From: an uncultured Oscillospiraceae bacterium
GTDB lineage: Bacteria > Bacillota > Clostridia > Oscillospirales > Ruminococcaceae
Length of the DNA: 23,874 bases
Direction: 5' to 3'
Assembly: GCA_934539585.1 (NCBI GenBank)
Contig: CAKTCT010000043.1
Coordinates: forward strand, 1 to 23,874
How positions within the stretch are numbered: the stretch's first letter is position 1; each line of letters opens with the position of its first letter. Shown here in pieces: positions 1 through 7,864 of the stretch. The notes under the pieces are model-generated. The model saw only the letters and a program-made list of their open reading frames with translations. It was not told the DNA's origin and made no database searches. The position numbers were made by a program, and so were the translations under genes.

Positions 1-1690
1 CCGGAGGGGGAACTACATGGAATGCCGCTACGGCACCGAATTCATGACGCTTTCGGATTGGAAGGCCGCTGTGGATTACTTCGCCGGCATGAAGCTGAAC
101 CAGCTGACCATTGGCATTTACGGGTGCTGGTCGGTGCAGTACGATGGTCGGGTATCTCAATATCTGTACGTCCCCATTCATGCCTATCCGGAATTGAAAA
201 CGCCCCGGAACATCAAATACTATTCCGTGCGGGAGAGGCGGTGGATCTGCCAGCGGGACGTTCTTCCTGCCATGTTCCGCGAAGATTTTCTGGGGGAAAT
301 CATTGCCTACGCCAAGCGTAAAAACATCACGGTCAAACCACTGTTCAACAGCCTGGGCCATAATCGACTGCTGCCGGAAACGTTTCCGGAGATCGCAGCA
401 AAAACCGAGTCCGGCGGGAGCAGCGGTTATGGCTTCTGCACTCGGAACCCCAAAACCTATGAGATCCTTTTCCGTATTTATGATGAGATCATCGACCGGT
501 ATCTGGAGCCAAATGGCATCGATTCTATTGAGATCGGCCTGGATGAAGTTGGAGAACTGTATCACTGTCACTGCGAAAAGTGCCGGGATTCCTCCTACTC
601 TGAGATTATGGTGGAGCATATCATCCGGTTGTGCCAGCATCTGAAGGGCCGGGGGATGAAGCACATCTACATTTACCATGACATGCTTTTTCATCAGTTC
701 CACATGGTGAATGAGGAGCTGAGGGAGCGGTTTATCCAGGCAGGGATCTACGATGCGGTGGTTCTGGACTGGTGGAGCTATGATGACCCCAAGCATCTCT
801 TCTGGGATGAGGCTGGGAAGGTCAACGGGATTTTTCGCAGCGTGATCAAGCCGTTTACCGGATATTACAATTGGGTGATTCCAACGGAGAATAACGCAAA
901 TATTCGGGCCTGTGCCAAATTGGCGGCAGAACTGGGGTTTGAAGGGATTGAGGCATATGGTACCTTTGAATACTGCTATGATAAGAATTACCTCTGTCTG
1001 GCGGAAGCCGCCTGGGACCCGGAGCGGGCCCAGGACTTTTCAGAATTCGACCAGCGGTATGCCCGCTTCCGTTTCCCGCGGAATTCTGTTGCGGCGGAGA
1101 GGGCATTGGATTCCCTTCATGGCATTCTGATTGATGAGACAGGGGAACTTTATCTCAACCGGGCTTGCTATCGGCTGGAATACTACCATTACAGCTACTA
1201 TCATAAGGATCTGCCCTTTCCCCAGGATTTCCCCGGAAATGCCTTCCGACGGATTCGGGAAAATAAGGAGGAATACCATTCCTATTTGCAGTTGTTGCGG
1301 CGGAATTCGGCGGCAGCCTTAGAGTATTTCGAAAAAGAGGAAAACCCGAGCCGAATGAATGAGATATGGCGGCTGACCGCTCAGCATTATTTTGTATTGG
1401 CCGACGAGTATCAAACCCTCACCGGCTTGGAAGGAAGTCGCGACCCTTTCCATGTTTTGACAGAGCTGGACCGACTGATCCTCCAGCGGGAGCGGTTGAT
1501 GGCATTGGCGGAAACGGTACGGTTTCCGGCGGTACGATATACCTATCTTCGAAACATGACGGTGTTCTGGCAGTATCTGCGGGATACTCGGGATTACTTC
1601 CAAAGGGAATTGGCGGCGGGACGCAGTCCGGTTCTTAATCTCATGGCCGGAGATACATACAAAAGCACGGTCTACGATTTTCTGAAATAG
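1..1690 (+). CDS. GH20-like glycoside hydrolase, 5' end outside window (partial)
   Basis: Resembles the TIM-barrel domain of family 20 glycoside hydrolases (beta-N-acetylhexosaminidase type) and related sugar-cleaving enzymes. The frame is open from base 2. The first visible residues (R-R-G-N-Y-M-E-C-R-Y-G, then M-K-L-N-Q-L) match the 'RG...mD..R.f...KlN.l' segment that opens the GH20 barrel, so the ATG at 17 is probably an internal Met and the GGAGG at 3-7 just codes for Arg-Arg-Gly. Further along are a GHNRLLPETFPE segment and IGLDEV, about 170 residues after the ATG, which corresponds to the GH20 Asp-Glu catalytic pair. A CHCEKC segment follows, as in some GH20/DUF4838-like proteins. The C-terminal ~200 residues look helical and aromatic-rich. 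No sign of a lipobox or signal peptide can be seen because the start is missing. Substrate unknown. It ends at a hairpin shared with the convergent spoIIID gene. Confidence 0.7.
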   Translation, partial: RRGNYMECRYGTEFMTLSDWKAAVDYFAGMKLNQLTIGIYGCWSVQYDGRVSQYLYVPIHAYPELKTPRNIKYYSVRERRWICQRDVLPAMFREDFLGEIIAYAKRKNITVKPLFNSLGHNRLLPETFPEIAAKTESGGSSGYGFCTRNPKTYEILFRIYDEIIDRYLEPNGIDSIEIGLDEVGELYHCHCEKCRDSSYSEIMVEHIIRLCQHLKGRGMKHIYIYHDMLFHQFHMVNEELRERFIQAGIYDAVVLDWWSYDDPKHLFWDEAGKVNGIFRSVIKPFTGYYNWVIPTENNANIRACAKLAAELGFEGIEAYGTFEYCYDKNYLCLAEAAWDPERAQDFSEFDQRYARFRFPRNSVAAERALDSLHGILIDETGELYLNRACYRLEYYHYSYYHKDLPFPQDFPGNAFRRIRENKEEYHSYLQLLRRNSAAALEYFEKEENPSRMNEIWRLTAQHYFVLADEYQTLTGLEGSRDPFHVLTELDRLILQRERLMALAETVRFPAVRYTYLRNMTVFWQYLRDTRDYFQRELAAGRSPVLNLMAGDTYKSTVYDFLK

Positions 1691-1697
1691 CCGCAGC

Positions 1698-1731
1698 AAA
1701 AGGCGGCCGGAGAGGTTCCTGCCGCCCTTTT
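1698..1731. terminator. Bidirectional hairpin between GH20-like gene and spoIIID
   Basis: AAAAGGCGGC at 1698-1707 pairs with GCCGCCCTTTT at 1721-1731, with one bulged G. The A-run on one side and T-run on the other fit rho-independent termination in both directions. It lies 7 bases after the plus-strand stop and 17 bases beyond the spoIIID stop. Confidence 0.7.
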
Positions 1732-1748
1732 CCATGGGATGAGCCGCT

Positions 1749-2009
1749 CTATTCCGCAGCGGGGTGCTTTTCGTACTTGTGCTTGGTGGCCATGCCGCCG
1801 CGGATGTGACGCTCCTGCTTGTTGGTGTCCAGAATCTTGCGGACCTCGGCGTACATCTGGGGATTGGCGTGGCGGAGACGCTCGGTGATGTCCTTGTGGA
1901 CGGTGGACTTGCTGTAATCGAACTTTTTGGCCGTGGCCCGGACGGTGGCGTGGGTGTCCAGGATATAGGCTCCGAAGAGAACGCTTCTTTCTTCAATATT
2001 TTCGGTCAT
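1749..2009 (-). CDS. spoIIID: Sporulation transcriptional regulator SpoIIID
   Basis: An 86-residue protein that matches the Bacillus subtilis SpoIIID pattern almost throughout: an N-terminal ER..LFG.YI.....TVR..AK.F.YSKSTVHKD.TERL block containing the helix-turn-helix (about residues 23-42), then N-P....EV..ILD..K..RH.RGG.AT..KY with the basic C-terminal helix (about 64-81) that also contacts DNA. In spore formers SpoIIID acts in the mother cell after sigma-E, activating and repressing sigma-E genes and helping start sigma-K production. It is a little shorter than the 93-residue B. subtilis protein and lacks its extra acidic tail. The ribosome binding site GAGGGG sits about 8 bases before the ATG. 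It is a single-gene unit facing a convergent hydrolase. A sigma-E promoter would be expected, but I could not identify one convincingly upstream. Confidence 0.95.
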   Translation of the reverse strand: MTENIEERSVLFGAYILDTHATVRATAKKFDYSKSTVHKDITERLRHANPQMYAEVRKILDTNKQERHIRGGMATKHKYEKHPAAE

Positions 2010-2184
2010 GTGCTTCGCCCCTCACTCGCTTGTTTGCTACATCCTATGTGCCGGGGCGGGAGTTTAGTACAGGTTGGCCGGAAGAAAATTTCCATCCGTG
2101 ACAAAAAATGTTCAAAATTTTCTGTGAAATCCACAAAAAGGGGCGGCGGGTTTTTCTGGCGTCAGAGAAAAAAATTTCGGGGCA

Positions 2185-2213
2185 TTGACATTGCCGGAAA
2201 AGAGGAGTATTCT
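2185..2213 (+). promoter_or_regulatory. Sigma-A promoter for HEAT-repeat gene
   Basis: TTGACA at 2185-2190, 17-base spacer, TATTCT at 2208-2213. It lies about 95 bases before the HEAT-protein start at 2308. A second TTGACA at 2241-2246 has no good -10 partner. Confidence 0.6.
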
Positions 2214-2307
2214 ATAAGTACGACAAATACACGGGGGAATTTGACACTTTCCTGTGCATGCCGTGCAGAAATTCAGGCTCTGCGGCCGTTGGAAAGAAGG
2301 TTTTGCC

Positions 2308-2649
2308 ATGTTTGGCATCGACAAGAAGGAAGAATTTGAGAAGCTGGTCCAGAAGGGCCATTGGGAAAAGCTGGAGAAAAAGTGCGCCTCCGCTGACGAG
2401 GCTGTCCGGGTCCTCATTGCTGAGGCTTGCGGCACCAAGGTCTGCGACGAGACCAGCAACATGCTCAGCGACCTCCTCAAGGACCCCAGCGACGCCGTGA
2501 AGCTGGCGGCCATGCACGCCCTGGAGAAGGTGGGCAACGACCACGCCGTTTCCCAGCTGGAATGGATCCTCAACAACCTGAAGCCGGAGCAGAAGGAGCT
2601 CCACGACGCCGCCCTCCACGCGGTGGAAATGCTTCGGGGGAAACGCTGA
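2308..2649 (+). CDS. Small HEAT-repeat protein
   Basis: A 113-residue, charged, soluble protein with helical HEAT/PBS-lyase-like repeats: the clearest is residues about 60-95, DPSDAVKLAAMHALEKVG followed by a second helix, with a weaker repeat before it. Such repeats bind other proteins; no enzymatic motif is seen and the partner is unknown. The start at 2308 (Met-Phe-Gly-Ile-Asp) is chosen because GGAAAGAAGG at 2291-2300 precedes it at proper spacing; a longer frame from 2254 has no comparable site. It forms its own transcription unit between a consensus-type promoter and a strong terminator, divergent from spoIIID. Confidence 0.8.
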   Translation: MFGIDKKEEFEKLVQKGHWEKLEKKCASADEAVRVLIAEACGTKVCDETSNMLSDLLKDPSDAVKLAAMHALEKVGNDHAVSQLEWILNNLKPEQKELHDAALHAVEMLRGKR

Positions 2650-2656
2650 AACATAT

Positions 2657-2707
2657 AAAAACGTCCCGGCGGGCCTGCGCGAAAACGCGGTTCGCCGGGA
2701 CGTTTTT
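2657..2707 (+). terminator. Rho-independent terminator after HEAT gene
   Basis: A perfect 15-bp inverted repeat: 2657-2671 (AAAAACGTCCCGGCG) pairs with 2693-2707, which ends in TTTTT. The loop is 21 bases. It begins 8 bases after the stop codon. Confidence 0.85.
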
Positions 2708-2721
2708 GTTGGATTCGGAAA

Positions 2722-2751
2722 CCAACGGCTATGTTGGTGGGGGGATTTCGT
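2722..2751. repeat. Direct repeat copy 1
   Basis: Thirty bases identical to 2934-2963. It starts with CCAACGGCTATGTTGG, which contains a 5-bp hairpin (CCAAC/GTTGG, 6-base loop), and continues into GGGGGGATTTCGT. Similarity goes on beyond the exact match: AAAGGCTTTCGCTT..AGCGCC here against AAAGGCTTCGCTT..AGCGCC in copy 2. Confidence 0.9.
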
Positions 2752-2933
2752 GAAAGGCTTTCGCTTCAAGCGCCCGGTGAAGCGGGTTACCGGCAAAGGC
2801 ACTAAAATGATATGGCAAAAGCCGAAGGAGGATTGCTTGTTTCCGGGCAGCGGGGCGATCCATGCAATCGGGAGAATATTCCGTGCGGCTTTCGGTGCCT
2901 GCCAGTAAAAGGTCCTTCTAGGGCCAAATCAAG

Positions 2934-2963
2934 CCAACGGCTATGTTGGTGGGGGGATTTCGT
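2934..2963. repeat. Direct repeat copy 2
   Basis: Exact 30-base match to 2722-2751, offset 212. Downstream AAAGGCTT at 2964-2971 can pair with AAGCCTTT at 3056-3063, which runs into a T-tract, so this copy could end in a terminator-like base-paired structure. Confidence 0.9.
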
Positions 2964-3091
2964 AAAGGCTTCGCTTTGAGCGCCGAGCGGAGGGCGTTGA
3001 GAAGAACAACCCGGTGCCCGTTTCCGGCGGCGGAGCGCGTGATGCGGGCCGGTAAAAGCCTTTTTGTGCTTGTCAACCTACTAGTTTGGAT

Positions 3092-4501
3092 TCAGGAGAC
3101 CATGCGGGCGCACTCGAAAAGCAGCGATGCCAGGGCCTCCATGCCCTGGGAGCAGGTCTGGCCGTCCCGGTAGCGCACCTGGCGGTAGAACTCCGTTACC
3201 TGGCGGAACAGCTCCGGGGGCAGCCGGGAGCCGGCCTTGGTCAGGATTTCCTCCGGGGTGTCCGCAGGCGACAGGGGGGCCCGGGCCAGCAGGAGGTAGA
3301 GCATGGCCAGCCGGTAGCCCTCCCGGGCCTTTTCCGGGCCGTCGGCCATGGCGCGGTAGGCGCGGTAGTCCCGCTTCCAGCGGCGGTAGTCGTAGGGGCG
3401 CCGCTTTTTGACGGACTCCGGAGCCGGTTCCCGGGGGAGGTCCTCCACGTCGTCCCGGTAGTCCCCGGAGGAATCCAGGGCCGCCGCCCGGTTTCCCTTC
3501 CGGAAGATCAGCTGGCGCAGAAGTCCGGCGATCTTCCGGCAAAGGGCCCGCAGAGCGGCGAAAATCTGCCGCCGGTAATAAATCAGCAGGACGATGCCCG
3601 CGGCCAGGACCAGATAGCCGAAGATGGTCCAGAAAATGCTGCCGTTTTCGGCGGGGGGCATATCCGGGGTCATGTCGTCGGGGTCGGGGAGGGCCGGTTC
3701 CTCCGGCACTTCCTCGCCGCCGGAATCCCGGAGGAGCCATTGGAGCAGGAGGCTGACGCCCTTTTTGAGGACGGCAAGGCACCAACGCAGCGCCCCGGCG
3801 ATCTGCCCCCGGAGCAGGAAGCCCAGGGCCACCAGGGCGAAGCCGCCGCCGGTCAGGGCCAGGCTGTACCAGCGCATTCTGGCCGGGAGGTGGCTCAGGC
3901 TGTGCTTTCGGCGCTCCATGAGGAAGTCGATGCCGGACTGGTTCCGGGCCAGGGCTGACACTCCGGCGGCGATGAGCAGGCACACCGCCAGTGCCGTCCC
4001 GCCGGTGCGGAGCTTCAGGAAATGGGCCAGGATCAGGCAGATGGCGTCGGCTCCCACCAGGACGCAGAAGTAGACGTTGGTGAGGATGTCGCCGTACCGC
4101 CGCTCTGCGGCCAGGCTGCCGCCGAGGAAGGCTCCGGCGAACATCAGCGCCGTTGCAATCCGCGGGATCAGCTCGATCCAGAAGTCCTCCGACAGGAGCC
4201 TGGGGGTCCGGGCCGTGAGGAAAACGCCCAGGGCTCCGGAGGCCGCCGCCAGAAGAAGGCTGACCAGGTTGGCCAGGGCCAGACCCGGACCGCAGCTTTT
4301 TTCGATGCGGGGGTGCAGGAAGGTTTTATAGGCCATCCCAATCCAGCCCAGGAGGACCAGGATCAGGGCGGCTCCGGCCCAGAACAGGCCGGTTTCCTCC
4401 AGGCCGGCGAAAAGCCCCGCGGCCATGAGCCCCGGAAGCCAGAGGAAGGACACGCAGGCCACGGACAGGCCCTTCAGGATTCGGAAAAGGGTGGGTTTCA
4501 T
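3092..4501 (-). CDS. Polytopic membrane protein with DUF4129-like C-terminal domain
   Basis: A 469-residue protein with about eight hydrophobic segments (roughly 8-30, 39-60, 72-95, 113-130, 140-161, 168-185, 212-232, 290-313), an acidic Pro-rich loop at about 262-290 and a soluble C-terminal tail. The tail (about 370-469) has the helical pattern of DUF4129, including TPEEILTKAG, Y-R-x-V-R-Y and a final helix. DUF4129 domains typically accompany DUF58 proteins and MoxR ATPases, often fused to transglutaminase-like enzymes; here no transglutaminase core is seen. The ATG at 4501 overlaps the DUF58 stop by four bases, so the two are translationally coupled. Role unknown; likely cell-envelope assembly or surface protein maturation. 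I see no clear terminator after it. Confidence 0.65.
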   Translation of the reverse strand: MKPTLFRILKGLSVACVSFLWLPGLMAAGLFAGLEETGLFWAGAALILVLLGWIGMAYKTFLHPRIEKSCGPGLALANLVSLLLAAASGALGVFLTARTPRLLSEDFWIELIPRIATALMFAGAFLGGSLAAERRYGDILTNVYFCVLVGADAICLILAHFLKLRTGGTALAVCLLIAAGVSALARNQSGIDFLMERRKHSLSHLPARMRWYSLALTGGGFALVALGFLLRGQIAGALRWCLAVLKKGVSLLLQWLLRDSGGEEVPEEPALPDPDDMTPDMPPAENGSIFWTIFGYLVLAAGIVLLIYYRRQIFAALRALCRKIAGLLRQLIFRKGNRAAALDSSGDYRDDVEDLPREPAPESVKKRRPYDYRRWKRDYRAYRAMADGPEKAREGYRLAMLYLLLARAPLSPADTPEEILTKAGSRLPPELFRQVTEFYRQVRYRDGQTCSQGMEALASLLFECARMVS

Positions 4502-5640
4502 CCTGCCGCCGCCTCCTTTTTCAGTTCCAGGGGGAGGAGCTCCAGGAGCTCGCAGCCGGAGGCGTCCAGGCCCGCCGGGACCTCCCCGAGAAGGATGATC
4601 CGCACCCGGACCCCGTCGGCGCGCTTCCGGGCGGCGAACTCCACAATGCGGTCGTTCAGGTACGCTGTGACCAGGAGGATGTCCGTGGAGGTCACGGCGT
4701 GGTAGCTGTCTCCCAGGAAAATGGTGAAATCCTCGGTGCTCTGGAGCTGGAGCCGGGCCAGCAGCTGCCAGAGGCTCTCCACGTGCTCCCGGCCCCAGTA
4801 TTCGTTGGTGAAGATGGTGGTCCGGCTGCCGTCGGTGGAGGCGTTGGTGATGAACCGCAGCGGCATCCCCGTTTCCAGGGTGGACTGGAACAGTCCGGCG
4901 CAGATGCGGATGGCCAGCTCCATGACGTCTTCGTCAATGGCCTGGTGCTGCTCGAACTCCCGGGACTGCATATTCAGAATGACCGTGACGTTCTGCCGGG
5001 AGGTGGAGTCGTTGTTGTAGACCATGATCTTCTGCTCCCGGGCGGTGGCGGCCCAGTGGATGCGGTTCATGGGCTCCCGCTGGGTGTACTCCCGGACGCC
5101 GGAGATGGAGAAGGGGTCCTCCAGCAGGCTGCGGCGGACCACAATGTCCCCGGTGAAGCTCCGGGGGGCCACCCGGACCTCGTCCTCGTCCAGGGGGCGG
5201 GGGAGGACCAGCACCGTGGCTCCGGCCTGGGCTCCCTGGGACAGGGTGGAGGCTCCCAGGAGGTCCGACGTGACCAGGACGATTTGCTCCACGGAGTATT
5301 CTCCCCGCTTGAGGCACTTGACCTTCCAGCGGCGGTTGACCCGCTGGTAGCTTTTCAGCATGAAAAAGCTGGGGACGAACCGCTGGCGGTCGGTGAGCTG
5401 GGCCTGGGCCCCGGCAAAATCCAGCCAGCGGGAAACGGTGATCTCCGACTTGAACCAGGGGAGGGGGAGCCACTTGCGGTTTTCGATCTCCTCGATGAGC
5501 TCGATCTCCTCCCCCTCAAAGACCTGGTCCTTGCTGAGGTAGCAGCGGTAGGTCAGGCCCTTGAAGGCGTTTTTCTGGTAGAGCCGGTTCTGGACCCAGA
5601 CCGCCAGAAGGCAGATCAGGGCCAGGGCGATTACTTCCAT
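4498..5640 (-). CDS. DUF58 domain protein
   Basis: A 380-residue protein with an N-terminal hydrophobic segment (about 3-18), a beta-rich middle region, and the DUF58 signature at about 181-202: GVREYTQREPMNRIHWAATA followed by R, corresponding to the family pattern 'G.R.Y..GD..R.IdW..tAR'. Here GD is replaced by RE. The following 150 residues resemble the von Willebrand factor A-like fold often assigned to DUF58 C-termini, though the metal-site pattern is not obvious. The family is nearly always coupled to MoxR ATPases and is thought to be part of an envelope-linked chaperone or complex-assembly system. It is the middle gene of a three-gene operon, 18 bases after moxR and overlapping the next gene by four bases. 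Confidence 0.9.
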   Translation of the reverse strand: MEVIALALICLLAVWVQNRLYQKNAFKGLTYRCYLSKDQVFEGEEIELIEEIENRKWLPLPWFKSEITVSRWLDFAGAQAQLTDRQRFVPSFFMLKSYQRVNRRWKVKCLKRGEYSVEQIVLVTSDLLGASTLSQGAQAGATVLVLPRPLDEDEVRVAPRSFTGDIVVRRSLLEDPFSISGVREYTQREPMNRIHWAATAREQKIMVYNNDSTSRQNVTVILNMQSREFEQHQAIDEDVMELAIRICAGLFQSTLETGMPLRFITNASTDGSRTTIFTNEYWGREHVESLWQLLARLQLQSTEDFTIFLGDSYHAVTSTDILLVTAYLNDRIVEFAARKRADGVRVRIILLGEVPAGLDASGCELLELLPLELKKEAAAG

Positions 5641-5658
5641 GATCGTTGCCCTCCGCCG

Positions 5659-6618
<960 letters not shown>

Positions 6619-6648
6619 AGACGTGCCTCCATAAGAAGTAGTGGTTTC

Positions 6649-6677
6649 ATTATACACGTTTTTGGCGGAAAAGTCCA
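6649..6677 (-). promoter_or_regulatory. Sigma-A promoter for moxR operon
   Basis: On the minus strand TGGACT (6677-6672), 17-base spacer, perfect TATAAT (6654-6649), about 30 bases before the moxR ATG. Confidence 0.65.
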
Positions 6678-6728
6678 GTTTCATTTTAGACAAGGGGGTG
6701 CATTTTGGCGGACATTTTCCTTTGGCGG

Positions 6729-7682
6729 TCAGCGGTCCTCGCCCTGGAAGCTTTCCAGGCGGACGAAATCGGCCCAGGCTTCGGGGTCCTTCAGGGCGGC
6801 CCCGATCAGGGCGTTGAGGTCGGAGGTCCCGGCCAGTCCGGCGGACTTTTTCCAGCGGTTGGGGAGGAAAATCTGCAGGCGGGCTGCGGGGTAGGGGTGA
6901 TCGTAGACCGCGCCGTCCCAGACGGCTCCGGCGGAGTCCCCGGAGAGGTTCAGCCGGAAGGCGGCGGGGATGCCCAGGGCGGCGGCTTCGGTTTCCGGAA
7001 TCCGGATGTCCAGCCAGTAGAGGGGCTCCCGGCTGGAGTCGATGCCTTTGGCGGCGACTTCCACTTCCGTCAGGGTGGTGAAGATGGAGGTGCCCTGGCG
7101 GTTGTTGTAGTGCCAGACCCCATAGCTCCCCAGGGCGGCGGTCAGGAGGAGAAGGGCCAGAACCGTACCCAGGACATACCTGAACCGCACCTTTTTCTTC
7201 CTTTTCTGCTCCTGTTTTGACCACTCCGACAGGGCGGCTTCCCGTTCCTCCGGGGAGTCGCCGTCCAGGCGGCGGAAGTCGGGGCGGATGTCCAGCTGAG
7301 CGGGGTCCAGGCGTCCGGCCTCCTGGTCCAGGCGGCGGCAGAGGGCGGCCAGGTCCGGAAAATCCTCGCCCTGGAGGGCTTCGGCCAGGGAAAGGGCCCT
7401 TTGCCGGTCCTGGGTCTCTGTCCGGAGCCCGGCACGGTAGGCGGTGAGGACTTCGCCGATCCGGTCCGGGCGGGTCTGCATGGTCCGGATCTCCTCCAGG
7501 GTGAAAAAGCGCCGCCGGAGCCCGGCGATCTGGTCCAGGGTGTGGAGGTCTTTCTCGGAAAAGTCCAGGTATTCCCGGCCGTTCCGCCAGGTTTTTTCCG
7601 GGGAAAGAAGCTCCTTTTCGATATAAAACCGCACGGCCCGTTCGGTGAGGCCGGTCCGGCGGCAGACGTCCTTGATCTGCAT
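6729..7682 (-). CDS. Membrane-anchored MerR-family transcriptional regulator
   Basis: A 317-residue protein. Residues 1-70 are a MerR winged helix-turn-helix (MQIKDVCRRTGLTERAVRFY, then the YLDFSEKDL wing segment and a recognisable second HTH, FFTLEEI). Residues about 75-125 are helical. A basic stretch QKRKKKVRFR (about 159-168) leads into a single membrane segment at about 169-189, followed by a ~125-residue C-terminal domain that should lie outside the cell and contains no recognised ligand motif. Classical MerR proteins are soluble 120-280-residue homodimers, so membrane anchoring suggests sensing of an external or envelope signal. No metal-binding Cys set is seen. It lies upstream of the moxR operon on the same strand, 110 bases apart. 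Its promoter has MerR-type architecture, suggesting autoregulation. Confidence 0.85.
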   Translation of the reverse strand: MQIKDVCRRTGLTERAVRFYIEKELLSPEKTWRNGREYLDFSEKDLHTLDQIAGLRRRFFTLEEIRTMQTRPDRIGEVLTAYRAGLRTETQDRQRALSLAEALQGEDFPDLAALCRRLDQEAGRLDPAQLDIRPDFRRLDGDSPEEREAALSEWSKQEQKRKKKVRFRYVLGTVLALLLLTAALGSYGVWHYNNRQGTSIFTTLTEVEVAAKGIDSSREPLYWLDIRIPETEAAALGIPAAFRLNLSGDSAGAVWDGAVYDHPYPAARLQIFLPNRWKKSAGLAGTSDLNALIGAALKDPEAWADFVRLESFQGEDR

Positions 7683-7705
7683 GAAAACGCCTCCTTTGTG
7701 CCTCT

Positions 7706-7736
7706 ATGGTAAACCCTGACGCAAGGGAAGTGTCAA
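7706..7736 (-). promoter_or_regulatory. MerR-type promoter with 19-bp spacer and centred dyad
   Basis: On the minus strand TTGACA (7736-7731), a 19-base spacer, and TACCAT (7711-7706). The spacer contains CCCT/AGGG arms at plus positions 7714-7717 and 7724-7727; the dyad centre (7720.5) almost coincides with the spacer centre (7721). Over-long 19-20 bp spacers with a central operator are typical of MerR-controlled promoters. It lies about 25 bases before the merR start. Confidence 0.6.
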
Positions 7737-7790
7737 GGATTTTTGGGGGAAGATGTCAAGAATCACAATCTCCCTTGCCGGTTTCTGCAA

Positions 7791-7819
7791 TTGGATTGTA
7801 AAAAGAAGTGGGGTATAAT
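7791..7819 (+). promoter_or_regulatory. Sigma-A promoter for uxaC operon
   Basis: TTGGAT at 7791-7796, 17-base spacer, perfect TATAAT at 7814-7819, about 45 bases before the uxaC ATG. Confidence 0.7.
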
Positions 7820-7864
7820 AGAATCGACCGAAAGGCAAAATCTATCAAAGAACGGAGCGATTTC

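Larger units (their letters stand above)
2710..3091. other. Gene-poor stretch with duplicated element
   Basis: About 380 bases between the HEAT terminator and the stop of the minus-strand DUF4129-like gene, with no convincing gene. It holds two imperfect copies of one element offset by 212 bases, several long-range inverted repeats, and an 8-base repeat TTGGATTC at both borders (2709-2716 and 3086-3093). A 52-codon GTG frame at 2750-2908 exists but matches nothing I recognise. The stretch could be a pair of small RNA genes, a non-autonomous mobile repeat, or 3' untranslated sequence of the moxR operon. Confidence 0.6.

Noticed and set aside
2792..2903. A known riboswitch in the duplicated element
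   Set aside because: I compared it by eye with conserved cores of TPP, cobalamin, SAM, glycine, THF, ZTP and c-di-GMP classes and saw no match; it is also not placed before a same-strand gene.
2722..2963. CRISPR array from the 30-base exact repeat
   Set aside because: There are only two copies, spacing is 182 bases, similarity extends outside the repeat, and no cas genes are near.
6619..7224. N-terminal extension of MoxR to position 7224
   Set aside because: It would overlap the merR gene in another frame, is Pro/Arg/Gly-rich, and the real ATG at 6618 has its own GGAGG and promoter.
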